A stretch of 27,920 nucleotides of DNA from an uncultured Duganella sp. (GTDB lineage: Bacteria; Pseudomonadota; Gammaproteobacteria; Burkholderiales; Burkholderiaceae), in the NCBI GenBank assembly GCA_946482335.1, contig CAMLRG010000065.1, forward strand, positions 1 to 27,920. The letters are read 5' to 3'. Below are positions 16,824 to 25,126 of this stretch, in pieces. Position 1 is the stretch's first letter; each line of letters starts with the position of its first letter. The notes beneath the pieces are model-generated. The model was not told where the DNA came from. It did not search any database and was given only the letters and a program-made list of their open reading frames with translations. The position numbers and the translations under genes were made by a program.

Positions 16824-16852
16824 ACTATAACAACAGTTATCGCCTATTGCAA
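16824..16852 (-). promoter_or_regulatory. Sigma70-type promoter of aroG and its leader
   Basis: Minus strand TTGCAA (16852-16847), 17-base spacer, TATAGT (16829-16824). The predicted transcript start is near 16817, giving a leader of about 177 bases. The -35 hexamer overlaps the last two codons of the upstream PEP-CTERM gene. Confidence 0.75.
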
Positions 16853-17722
16853 GCCATTCCTTGCACGTCGCTTGCTACCCCGCGCGGCAAGCAGGCCCAA
16901 CAGGCCCAGCCCCAGGAGTGCCGACGCGGCGGGTTCGGGCACGGCAACCGGTTCGGTGCCGCCCAGCGCGCTGATGTAGACGGTGGTGTCGACGTCGTCG
17001 TCGCCCCGGTCGCCGACGATGAAGGTCAGGGTATGCGCCCGGTCGGTGCTCAGCCCGCTGACGGAGAAGGTCAGCCGCGGCGTGCAGGGATACGGGGACG
17101 ACGCGGGGGACGGGCACAGCACGCCATCGAGCTCCGTCCCGCCAATCACGGCCATCGCGGAATGGTCGATATTGACGGGCTGGCCGCCGACGAATGCAAT
17201 GTTGACGCCATCGATCAGGAGACCGAAGCCATCGACGAAATCGCCAACATATTCGGGAAACTCTTCGGAACCAAACACGGTATTGAAGAAGACGCTGCCG
17301 GTGCTGGTCGTGAAATTGATGTCGAGCTGCGTCACGTCGTAATACGTCGCGCTGCCGCCAATCGCAGCCAGGATATCTTGCTGGGCGCCGGTGCCGGTGA
17401 CGCCATAGCGGGTGGCGCGGTCGGCAGCCGTGTTGGGTCCATCCCCATAATCGAGAACATTGCCGGTGGACAGCATGATGCCGCCACCGATCTTGTAGGT
17501 GCCGCTGCTATTGGTGAATGTGCCGGTCGAGGCGCCGGTGGCATCCGCATGCCCGCTCAAGGTCGCGCTATTGACGGTAAAGCCAACCGCGCCGGCCGAA
17601 GCGGCCGCCGCCAACGCATTGGCATTGGTGTTGACCGTGGCGACGATTGCGTGCGCTGCGTTGCTGAAGATCAGGCTGCCGACCGAGAGGGTCAAGCCCG
17701 CAATGAGATGGAATGACTTCAT
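16844..17722 (-). CDS. PEP-CTERM sorted exported protein with choice-of-anchor L domain
   Basis: A 292-residue secreted or surface protein. The signal peptide (1-25, ends NAAHA) is followed by a beta-rich choice-of-anchor L domain (about 30-255) with its hallmark GSEEFPEYVGDFVDGFGLLIDG. The C-terminus is a sorting tag: VPEP (261-264), a Leu/Gly-rich membrane helix and a basic tail GSKRRAR. Proteins with this tag are cut and processed by exosortase (EpsH/XrtA) and are linked in the literature to exopolysaccharide and biofilm formation. The exosortase gene is not in the window. The ATG at 17722 follows AAGGGAA. The function of the anchor L domain is unknown. The stop lies inside the -35 box of aroG and no terminator separates them, so readthrough would enter the aroG attenuator. 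Confidence 0.9.
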   Translation of the reverse strand: MKSFHLIAGLTLSVGSLIFSNAAHAIVATVNTNANALAAAASAGAVGFTVNSATLSGHADATGASTGTFTNSSGTYKIGGGIMLSTGNVLDYGDGPNTAADRATRYGVTGTGAQQDILAAIGGSATYYDVTQLDINFTTSTGSVFFNTVFGSEEFPEYVGDFVDGFGLLIDGVNIAFVGGQPVNIDHSAMAVIGGTELDGVLCPSPASSPYPCTPRLTFSVSGLSTDRAHTLTFIVGDRGDDDVDTTVYISALGGTEPVAVPEPAASALLGLGLLGLLAARGSKRRARNGLQ

Positions 17723-17865
17723 GGGTTCCCTTCGTGGTGATTGAACAGCCAGCAGGGAGCAAAAGTCATTCCAGTTTGATAACGCCTTGTTTTTGCTTAA
17801 ACTATCACATTGCTAATAAGGCAATATGTATAAATTTCCGACAGGGCAACTTTTTACACGATAGC

Positions 17866-18498
17866 TCACTCGCCGCGGATCAGGCTCGCCACCTTGGTGG
17901 TGATGATATCGACCGCGGGCCCGTTGGCGCCGTGCGGCAGGATCACGTGGGCATGGCGCTTGGTGGGCTCGATGAATTGCTTGTACATCGGGCGCACCGT
18001 TTCCATGTATTGGCTGATCACGCTGTCCGTGCTGCGGCCACGCTCGGCGATGTCGCGCTGCAGGCGGCGGATGAAGCGCACGTCGGCCGCCGTGTCGACG
18101 AAGATCTTCAGCGACATCATCTTGCGCAGGTCGGCATCGTACAGCGCGAACAGGCCTTCGACCACGATCACCGGCGCCGGATTGACGGTGATGGTTTGCG
18201 TGGTGCGGTTGTCGATGGAAAAGTCGTACACCGGCATTGCGATCGGCTCGCCTTCGCGCAGCTTTTGCAGGTGCTCCACCATCAGGGGCCAGTCGAAGGC
18301 CTCGGGGTGGTCGTAATTGGTTTTGCGCCGGTCTTCCGGCGACATGTGGGTCTGGTCGAGGTAGTAGTCGTCTTGCAGGACGACCGAGACGACTTCGGCG
18401 CCGAAGGAGGACAGCACCTCGCGGGTGACGGTCGATTTGCCGCTGCCGCTGCCGCCGGCGACGCCGATGATGAAAGGTTTTTGGTTCGAATTGCTCAT
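17866..18498 (-). CDS. udk: Uridine kinase
   Basis: A cytoplasmic enzyme of 210 residues that phosphorylates uridine and cytidine to UMP and CMP in pyrimidine salvage. The P-loop GGSGSGKST is at 15-23. The family sequence LQDDYYLDQTHMSPEDRRKTNYDHPEAFDW follows, then VVEGLFALYD, FIRRLQRDIAERGRS (lid) and PTKRHAHVILP. Length and motifs fit bacterial Udk (E. coli 213). The ATG at 18498 lacks a clear Shine-Dalgarno. It lies downstream of tldD on the same strand, but a strong palindrome (18524-18552) stands between, so it may be separately transcribed or controlled. No terminator was recognised after it. Confidence 0.95.
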   Translation of the reverse strand: MSNSNQKPFIIGVAGGSGSGKSTVTREVLSSFGAEVVSVVLQDDYYLDQTHMSPEDRRKTNYDHPEAFDWPLMVEHLQKLREGEPIAMPVYDFSIDNRTTQTITVNPAPVIVVEGLFALYDADLRKMMSLKIFVDTAADVRFIRRLQRDIAERGRSTDSVISQYMETVRPMYKQFIEPTKRHAHVILPHGANGPAVDIITTKVASLIRGE

Positions 18499-18511
18499 AG
18501 GCCGCTATTTT

Positions 18512-18564
18512 AAACCGGTAAACCGGTGTCAGACCCTCAGGGTCTGACACCGACCTGCCGGTTT
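18512..18564. repeat. Two-tier palindrome between tldD and udk
   Basis: The core CGGTGTCAGACCCT / AGGGTCTGACACCG (18524-18552) has 14-base arms around a single base. An outer pair AAACCGG (18512-18518) / CCGGTTT (18558-18564) encloses it. It lacks a T-run on either side. It resembles dispersed REP-like repeats that I recall from Oxalobacteraceae genomes. It could end or stabilise the tldD message. Confidence 0.75.
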
Positions 18565-18571
18565 CGCGGCT

Positions 18572-20032
18572 TTAAGCAGTGCCGCCGACCGTCACGCCGT
18601 CCAGGCGCAAGGTCGGCTGGCCGACGCCGACCGGCACGCTCTGCCCTTCCTTACCGCATACGCCAACGCCGGGGTCGAGCTTCATGTCGTTGCCGATCAT
18701 GGTGATACGGTTCATCACATCCGGCCCGTTGCCGATCAGCGTCGCACCCTTGACCGGATAAGTCACCTTGCCATCCTCGATCATGTACGCCTCGGAGGCT
18801 GAGAACACGAACTTGCCGTTGGTGATGTCGACCTGCCCGCCGCCGAAGTTCACCGCATAGATCCCGTTCTTCACCGAAGCCAGGATTTCGTCCGGGTCCT
18901 TGTCGCCGCCCAGCATATAGGTATTGGTCATGCGCGGCATCGGCAGGTGCGCGAACGATTCGCGGCGCGCATTGCCGGTGACGTTCATCTTCATCAGGCG
19001 CGCATTCATGGTGTCCTGGATATAGCCTTTCAGCACCCCATCCTCGATCAGGGTGGTGCACTGGGTCGGGTTGCCCTCGTCGTCGATGTTCAAGGAACCG
19101 CGGCGGTTGGCCAGCGTGCCGTCATCGACCACGGTGACGCCCTTGGCCGCCACACGGTCGCCGATGCGTCCGGAGAAGGTCGACGACCCCTTGCGGTTGA
19201 AGTCCCCTTCCAGCCCGTGCCCAATCGCCTCGTGCAGCAGGATGCCCGGCCAGCCAGGGCCCAGCACCACGGTCATCGGGCCGGCCGGCGCCGGACGCGA
19301 ATCCAGGTTCACCAGCGCCGACTTGACGGCATCGGTCGCATACTGGTCCAGCAGTGCATCGGTGAAGTAGTCGTATTCGTAGCGCCCGCCGCCGCCGGAG
19401 GAACCAACCTCGCGCCGCCCGTTCTGTTCCACAATCACGGTCACCGACACCCGCACCAATGGGCGGATATCGGCCGCCAGCACGCCATCGCTGCGCACCA
19501 CCAGCACCACATCGTATTCGCCGGCCAGGCCCGCCATCACCTGCACCACGCGCGGGTCCTTGGCGCGCGCCATCTTCTCCACGCGCTCCAGCAGCTTGAC
19601 CTTGGAGGCCGCATCGAGCGACACCAGCGGGTCGTGCGGCATGTACAGCGAACGCCCGCCCACCGGCACCATCTTGCCGGCCACCTTGACCTTGCCGGCG
19701 CCGGCGCGCGCAATGGTGCGCGTGGCCGCCGCCGCGTCCAGCAGCGCCGCTTCGGAAATCTCGTCGGAATAGGAGAAGGCCGTCTTGTCGCCCGACACGG
19801 CGCGCACGCCGACGCCCTGGTCGATCGAGAAGGAACCGGTCTTGACGATGCCTTCCTCCAGGCTCCAGCCCTCGTTCTTGGTGAACTGGAAGTACAGGTC
19901 GGCGTAGTCGACCTTATGGGTGAACATGCTGCCGAGTGCTTTCAGCAGCTTGCTTTCGTCCAGGCCGAATGGCGTCAGCAGGATGTCTTTCGCCGCCGCC
20001 ATGGCAGACAGGTTGGGGTCGAATGGTTTCAT
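18572..20032 (-). CDS. tldD: Metalloprotease TldD
   Basis: A cytoplasmic zinc peptidase of 486 residues (family length about 480) that normally acts with TldE/PmbA to degrade unfolded peptides, process microcin B17-type precursors and destroy the CcdA antitoxin. The zinc motif HEAIGH (about 267-272) follows PGWPGILL. The C-terminal [30 protein letters not shown] is typical and includes a likely metal-binding Cys. The ATG at 20032 gives a family-like N-terminus ([24 protein letters not shown]). The frame stays open to about 20272 through the nitrilase gene, but that extension is another frame of that gene. It lies 38 bases downstream of the nitrilase in the same operon. The partner tldE/pmbA is not in the window. 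Confidence 0.95.
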   Translation of the reverse strand: MKPFDPNLSAMAAAKDILLTPFGLDESKLLKALGSMFTHKVDYADLYFQFTKNEGWSLEEGIVKTGSFSIDQGVGVRAVSGDKTAFSYSDEISEAALLDAAAATRTIARAGAGKVKVAGKMVPVGGRSLYMPHDPLVSLDAASKVKLLERVEKMARAKDPRVVQVMAGLAGEYDVVLVVRSDGVLAADIRPLVRVSVTVIVEQNGRREVGSSGGGGRYEYDYFTDALLDQYATDAVKSALVNLDSRPAPAGPMTVVLGPGWPGILLHEAIGHGLEGDFNRKGSSTFSGRIGDRVAAKGVTVVDDGTLANRRGSLNIDDEGNPTQCTTLIEDGVLKGYIQDTMNARLMKMNVTGNARRESFAHLPMPRMTNTYMLGGDKDPDEILASVKNGIYAVNFGGGQVDITNGKFVFSASEAYMIEDGKVTYPVKGATLIGNGPDVMNRITMIGNDMKLDPGVGVCGKEGQSVPVGVGQPTLRLDGVTVGGTA

Positions 20033-20070
20033 ATCGGAATTTATTCTTTGGGTGATTCTTAAACCGGATT

Positions 20071-20880
20071 TTAGAGGATTCGGTGTTTCAATGCTGGCAG
20101 GCTCTCGCGCACGCCGTGCACGAAGGAATGGTCGAGTTCGCCGATCACCACGCCCTCGCCTTCGGCCAGCACAGCCTTGACCTCGCCCCACGGATCGACC
20201 AGCATCGAATGGCCCCAGGTGCGCCGGCCATTGACGTGGCTGCCGCCCTGGGCGGCCGCCAGCACATAGCACTGGTTTTCAATGGCGCGGGCGCGCAGCA
20301 GGATTTCCCAGTGCGCCTTGCCGGTGGTAAAGGTGAAGGCGGCCGGCACCACGATCAGGTCGAGCGGGCCCATGGCGCGGTACAGTTCGGGGAAGCGCAA
20401 GTCGTAGCAGACCGACATGCCGACCTTGCCCACCGCGGTCTCCACCGTGCCCACCGTCTTGCCCGGCACGATGGTGCGCGCTTCGTCGTACGATTCGGTG
20501 CCTTTGGTGAAGCCGAACAGGTGCATCTTGTCGTAACGGCCCACATGCCGGCCATCGGGACCGTAGACCAGGGTGGTGTTGATGACGCGCTCGGGGTCGT
20601 CGGAAGCCAGCGGCAAGGTGCCGCCCAGCAGCCAGATGCCGTGTTCGCGCGCCATGGCCGCCATGAAGTCCTGGATCTGGCCCTGGCCCAGCGCTTCGGC
20701 CTGGGCCACCTTGTCGCTGTCGCTCATGCCCATGATGGCCCAGTATTCGGGCAACAGCACCAGCTGCGCGCCCTGCGCGGCAGCCTCGCCGATCAGGCGG
20801 CGGGCGGTGGCGATATTCTCCACCACCACGGGGGTGGACACCATCTGGATCGCGGCAACCTTATGGGACGGTTTCGTCAT
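20071..20880 (-). CDS. Carbon-nitrogen hydrolase, Nit/omega-amidase-like
   Basis: A cytoplasmic nitrilase-superfamily amidase of 269 residues. The catalytic triad is visible: E45 in LLPEYW, K118 in RYDKMHLF and C158 in [14 protein letters not shown]. The family signatures [18 protein letters not shown] and [11 protein letters not shown] are also present. Closest characterised relatives are Nit1-type deaminated glutathione amidase (metabolite repair) and omega-amidase. Which of these it is cannot be decided here. The ATG at 20880 overlaps the stop of yhdP by 4 bases (ATGA), and tldD follows, matching the conserved yhdP-nit-tldD order of Burkholderiales. Confidence 0.93.
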   Translation of the reverse strand: MTKPSHKVAAIQMVSTPVVVENIATARRLIGEAAAQGAQLVLLPEYWAIMGMSDSDKVAQAEALGQGQIQDFMAAMAREHGIWLLGGTLPLASDDPERVINTTLVYGPDGRHVGRYDKMHLFGFTKGTESYDEARTIVPGKTVGTVETAVGKVGMSVCYDLRFPELYRAMGPLDLIVVPAAFTFTTGKAHWEILLRARAIENQCYVLAAAQGGSHVNGRRTWGHSMLVDPWGEVKAVLAEGEGVVIGELDHSFVHGVRESLPALKHRIL

Positions 20881-23800
20881 GGCGTGGGCTCCTTTGGATT
20901 CTCAAGTTTGGTGATGACGGGCGCCTTCCACGGCCCGGTCACCTGCATCTGGTAAGTCAGCGCCTTCATCACCGGCGCGCTGAGGAACAGCTGTGCCAGG
21001 TAGCTGCCGATGCCGATCACCGGGTTGACCGCCAGCGCATACACCAGCGGCGCCGTGCCCAGGTTGACCTGCGGGATCACCACCACGTGCAGGTTGGTCG
21101 CTTCATTGGCGATGTCCGCCGTGCCATCCATCAACACGGTGGCCTGCACGCCGTGCATCTTCAGGTTGTCGGTCTTGACGATGCCGCGGTTGATGGTGGC
21201 GTTGGCCGTGATGCCGTCGAACTGCAAGCCTTCCGAGAACACGTCGTTGAAGTCCAGCTTCAGCAGGCGCGGCAAGGCTTGCAGGCTCAGCACCCCGAGC
21301 AGCTTGGCCGCGCCCGGGTCCTGTTTCAGGAACTGGCCTTTTTCCACATTCAGCGCCAGCGTGCCCGACAGGCTGGGCAAGTCCATATGGTAGGGCAAGC
21401 CCTTCCAGGCGATATCGCCACTGAGTTTGCCCTTGCCGTTGCGCAGCGTGTCGGCAAAGCCGAAACGCTCCAGCAGTTTGCCGGCATTATGGATGTCCAT
21501 ATTGAAGTTCAGCGCCGTGTTGTGCTGGCCATCCTTGCTTTGCCAGCGGCCGGTGCCGTGCAGCTCGCCATCGGCATTGGCCAGCGACAGCTTGCTGATA
21601 CGCCATTCGCGCGCCGAGGTGATCAGCGCATTGTAGGCGTGCAGCTCCAGCTGGCCCAAAGGACGGTTGAACCATTCCAGGCGCTCGACTTCGATGTCCA
21701 GCGCCGGGATGGTGGGCGAGGTGGTCGAGCTTTCCAGCAAGTCCTTCACTTCGGCCGCCTGCGATTCCGGGATGACCAGCGAGGACAGGCGTGCCGTCAC
21801 CTTGCCCACGCCTTTGCCGGTCGGCGACTCGTTCCACGTCACATAGCCGACCGCTTGCTGCGAATCGATGCTGGCCTGCCATACGCCCTTGCTGTGCGTG
21901 GTGCCGACCACCACGTTATCGAGCTTGCGCTCGCCGACGATCAATTCGGTGGCGCGCGCGGCCATGGTTTCCGGCACCACATATTGGGTGATATCGGCGC
22001 CTTCGCCGGCTTTGGCGGACGGCGGCGCCGCGTCTTCGCCGGCAATCTCGTCCGCCAACGCGATCCACTCGTCCACGTTGAGCGACTTGAGGCTGGCGTT
22101 GATCATCATGCCGCTGTCCGGTTCCGGCGCCGGCAGGTTGATGCCAATGCCCCCATTGACCAGCTTCCATGGGCCCTTGTTGACGCGCTGGCGGTGGTAG
22201 CGCGCGGCATAGGCATTGCCCAGCGCGATGCGGATATCGTCGCGTGCCACGCCCTGCTCGTTGGCCGCGCCGCCGTTCAGCTGGAAGTGGAGCGGCAGGC
22301 TGTCGGCGGCGGCCTTCTTCAGCGGCGCCGGGAAGTCGAAACTGGCGCCCTGCATCGACGAGTCGACCACCACTTCGTACTTGTGCTCGCGCGCCGTGAT
22401 CACGCCACTGTATTTCGTGCCGCCGCCCAGGTGCCTGGCCAGGCGCGCCATGCCTGCCGTGGGGTACTGTTTGCGCAAGCCATCGACCGTCACGTTGCCG
22501 CCGATGCGCACCTGGATGCTGCCATCCTTCTGGCTGCCGCCCGTCACCACCAGCGGTCCGCCCAGCAGCGTGCCGCCCAGGGCATTCAGGTTGACACCCT
22601 TCTCGTTGAATTCGATCTTGCCGGTGGCGCCGGCCACGGTCGGCATGTCATGCCACAGCACCACGTCGTTGCCCTGCAATTGCAGCGTGCCCTGCACCTT
22701 GGCATCGATGATGTGCGACAGCGGCAGGTGCAGCTTCAGCGCCAGCTTCGCATTGCCGCTGGCCGTGGTCTCGTCGGTGAAGTGGCCGATCCATTCCAGC
22801 ACCGGGCTGGCGGCAACGTACTTCAGGAAGTCCTGCATGGCGCCGGCGGCATTGCCGTCGATCTCGAGCCGGCTGTCATGGCTGCCCAGGTCCGGGATCA
22901 CGGCCTTGACGTTGCTCAGCGCGACGCCCAGGGTGCGCGCCGTATCGCCCTTGATCTCCATGCGCGCGCGGTCGAACACGATGCTGCCGCGGATTTTTTC
23001 GGCCTGGGGCCACAGCGGCGACTTGCCATCCTTGGCGAAATAACCGGGCTCGTAATTCAGTTTGCCGTCCAGGATGCGGCCGGCCACGCGGAATTCGCCC
23101 TTCGCTTTGTCGGGCGTGCCATCCTTGAACGGGAAGTGGGCCAGGTTGCCACGCAGGCGCAGCGAGGTATCGTGCAGCATGCCGTCTTCCAGCGCGCCCA
23201 CCAGCCACGTGCGGGTATGCTCGGGCGTCTGTTTCGGCAGATAGCGGCCGATGCGGTTGATGGTGAAGTTGTCCAGGCTGCCGGTGAAGTCGGCCGTGCC
23301 CGGGCCCTTGGCGCCGGGGCCGCGCGGCAGCAGGTGGCTGCCGGCCAGCTTGAGCTTCACGCCATCCTGCACCAGGTCCAGCTGTTCGAGCTTGACCGCC
23401 AGCTGTTTCGCATCAGCCAGCGACCAGCTGCCATGCAGCTTGAATTGTTCGAACACCATCGGTTCGTCGTCGAACCAGGCCGGCATCGCCAGCGTGAACC
23501 CTGGCGCGTCGAGTGCCACGCTACCGCCCTGCTCGCCGGCTTCGACGTGGCCGCTCAATTTCTCGAAGCCCGGCAGGTTCGGCAACGCCGGCATCGGCAG
23601 TGCCTTGGCCGAGCGGGCCACGGCGGGGCGCGCCACCAGCGCTTCCATGCCCAGTGCTTCCAGGTCGGCCCTGAATTTGTAATCCTTGGCTGCCGACAGC
23701 GGACCGCGCCACTCGGCCACCAGGTTGTGGACGCGGCCGCGCGGGGCCGCTTCCGCCAGCAAGTCGCGCTGCGCCGGCGGCAAGGGCAGGCGCGTCGCCA

Positions 23801-25025
23801 GCTCGGACAGGATCTTCAAGTCCAGCGCGGCGGCCTTGACTTCCGTCCAGGCCGGCTGCCTGGCGGCCGTCACGTGGCGCGCCGACGCGGTGGTCGGCGC
23901 CAGCTCGACGCCGTCGCGCGTGCGCAGCGAGACATTGCTCAGGGACAGGGTGCGCGTCACGGCCGGCGGCGTGCCCGGCGCGGCCACCAGGGTGGCGGCA
24001 TGTTCTTCGCTGGCGGCGACCCGGCCGCGCAGGGCTGCCACGTCCAGTTCCGGCAAATCGTTGCCCAGCGTGGCGACCACATTGTCCAGCGCCACGTCGG
24101 CCGTGATGGCGGCCGGGCGCGCATGGTCGATCGCCAGCCAGGCGCGCACGCCGCCGCTGGCCGATTGCACGTCGACCTGGAACGGCAGGTAAGGCTTCCA
24201 TGCCGCCAGGTCGGCGCGCCGCAATTCGGCGTAAATCTCGCCCTTCCACAGCTTGACTTCCGACACCCGGGAAAACGGCTGGTGGCTGAAGTCGGCGCGC
24301 ACATCGAGCGGCGCGGCCAGCGCGGCCGGCGGCGTGGCCTTGAAGGCGAACTGGTGGCGGCGCCATTTGTTCAGCATCAGGGCCGTGACGTTCTCCAATT
24401 GCAGCGGCGCGCTGCCGCGCTGCATATCGGTCCAGGTGATGCGGCCGTCGCGCACCACCACTTCGCGCTGCGCCAGCAGCCAGTCAGCGGTGCGGCCATC
24501 GCCCTTGCGCTCCAGGTCGATATACATGCCGCCGGCGTACAGCTTGCCGTCCGGCTCACGCCGCACGTCGATCTCGGGGCGATGGAATTCCAGCGATTCG
24601 AAGCGCAGCCCGGCGGCCGGCACGCTCCACCAGGACAGGGTGGCCGACACGCTCGGCAAGTGCAAGGCTTGCTGGCCTTGCGCGTTGCGCATCACCACGT
24701 CGCCCAGGATCAGTTGCGGGCGCAAGCCCTTCCAGGAAGCGTAAATGCGGTCGACCGTGACTTGCTTGCCCACCGCCTGGGTAGCCAGCCGTTCGATGTC
24801 GGGCTTATAGTGGTCGATATTGGGCAGCACCACCCAGCGCAGGGCCAGGAACAGGATGGTGAAGGCGAAATACAGCAGCAGGACCAGCTTGACGGTGAAG
24901 CCGAGGACGTGGTGGGTCGCCAGGTTCCAGAAGCGATAGGCGGCCTGCAGGCGATGCCAACGCTCCTTGAGCGGGGCCTCGACTGCCTCGATCTGCTCTA
25001 CCAGGTTGTCCTTCAATACGCTCAA
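20877..25025 (-). CDS. yhdP: YhdP family AsmA-like protein (envelope lipid transport)
   Basis: A 1382-residue inner-membrane-anchored periplasmic protein. An N-terminal cytoplasmic segment is followed by one membrane helix (about 41-65, VLGFTVKLVLLLYFAFTILFLALRWV). A very long periplasmic region of beta-rich AsmA/DUF3971-type repeats then ends in a hydrophobic tail PVMKALTYQMQVTGPWKAPVI. E. coli YhdP is one of the TamB/YdbH/YhdP group thought to carry phospholipids from inner to outer membrane. Length (about 1270 in E. coli) and layout fit. The start is a TTG at 25025, supported by AAGGG 6 bases upstream. No ATG lies near. First gene of the leftward block, divergent from glnE with about 100 bases between. 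Confidence 0.92.
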   Translation of the reverse strand: MSVLKDNLVEQIEAVEAPLKERWHRLQAAYRFWNLATHHVLGFTVKLVLLLYFAFTILFLALRWVVLPNIDHYKPDIERLATQAVGKQVTVDRIYASWKGLRPQLILGDVVMRNAQGQQALHLPSVSATLSWWSVPAAGLRFESLEFHRPEIDVRREPDGKLYAGGMYIDLERKGDGRTADWLLAQREVVVRDGRITWTDMQRGSAPLQLENVTALMLNKWRRHQFAFKATPPAALAAPLDVRADFSHQPFSRVSEVKLWKGEIYAELRRADLAAWKPYLPFQVDVQSASGGVRAWLAIDHARPAAITADVALDNVVATLGNDLPELDVAALRGRVAASEEHAATLVAAPGTPPAVTRTLSLSNVSLRTRDGVELAPTTASARHVTAARQPAWTEVKAAALDLKILSELATRLPLPPAQRDLLAEAAPRGRVHNLVAEWRGPLSAAKDYKFRADLEALGMEALVARPAVARSAKALPMPALPNLPGFEKLSGHVEAGEQGGSVALDAPGFTLAMPAWFDDEPMVFEQFKLHGSWSLADAKQLAVKLEQLDLVQDGVKLKLAGSHLLPRGPGAKGPGTADFTGSLDNFTINRIGRYLPKQTPEHTRTWLVGALEDGMLHDTSLRLRGNLAHFPFKDGTPDKAKGEFRVAGRILDGKLNYEPGYFAKDGKSPLWPQAEKIRGSIVFDRARMEIKGDTARTLGVALSNVKAVIPDLGSHDSRLEIDGNAAGAMQDFLKYVAASPVLEWIGHFTDETTASGNAKLALKLHLPLSHIIDAKVQGTLQLQGNDVVLWHDMPTVAGATGKIEFNEKGVNLNALGGTLLGGPLVVTGGSQKDGSIQVRIGGNVTVDGLRKQYPTAGMARLARHLGGGTKYSGVITAREHKYEVVVDSSMQGASFDFPAPLKKAAADSLPLHFQLNGGAANEQGVARDDIRIALGNAYAARYHRQRVNKGPWKLVNGGIGINLPAPEPDSGMMINASLKSLNVDEWIALADEIAGEDAAPPSAKAGEGADITQYVVPETMAARATELIVGERKLDNVVVGTTHSKGVWQASIDSQQAVGYVTWNESPTGKGVGKVTARLSSLVIPESQAAEVKDLLESSTTSPTIPALDIEVERLEWFNRPLGQLELHAYNALITSAREWRISKLSLANADGELHGTGRWQSKDGQHNTALNFNMDIHNAGKLLERFGFADTLRNGKGKLSGDIAWKGLPYHMDLPSLSGTLALNVEKGQFLKQDPGAAKLLGVLSLQALPRLLKLDFNDVFSEGLQFDGITANATINRGIVKTDNLKMHGVQATVLMDGTADIANEATNLHVVVIPQVNLGTAPLVYALAVNPVIGIGSYLAQLFLSAPVMKALTYQMQVTGPWKAPVITKLENPKEPTP

Positions 25026-25126
25026 GCCAGGCCCTTAACAATACTGCATTTTACCGCACCGCCCTGTGAAACTATGTTCCAATAGGCACGGTTTTGCTGG
25101 CTTTTTACACTCGCTAACACTTGTCA
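25026..25126. promoter_or_regulatory. Divergent yhdP / glnE intergenic region
   Basis: Only 101 bases separate the two starts, so promoters for both must overlap here or lie inside the genes. The yhdP ribosome-binding site (AAGGG on the minus strand) is visible at its left end. No clear Shine-Dalgarno precedes the glnE ATG, and no consensus promoter was identified with confidence. Confidence 0.4.

Noticed and set aside
16641..16830. Riboswitch or T-box in the aroG leader
   Set aside because: No T-box or aptamer-like conserved sequence is seen. A translated Phe-rich frame plus terminator explains the region better.
20033..20272. N-terminal extension of tldD by 80 codons
   Set aside because: It is read in another frame of the nitrilase gene and does not resemble TldD. 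The ATG at 20032 gives a normal TldD length.
21087..25085. 1332-codon rightward open frame opposite yhdP
   Set aside because: Very long, but its composition is Gln/Arg/His/Ala-rich with no structure, while the opposite frame is a typical YhdP with a membrane anchor and family length.
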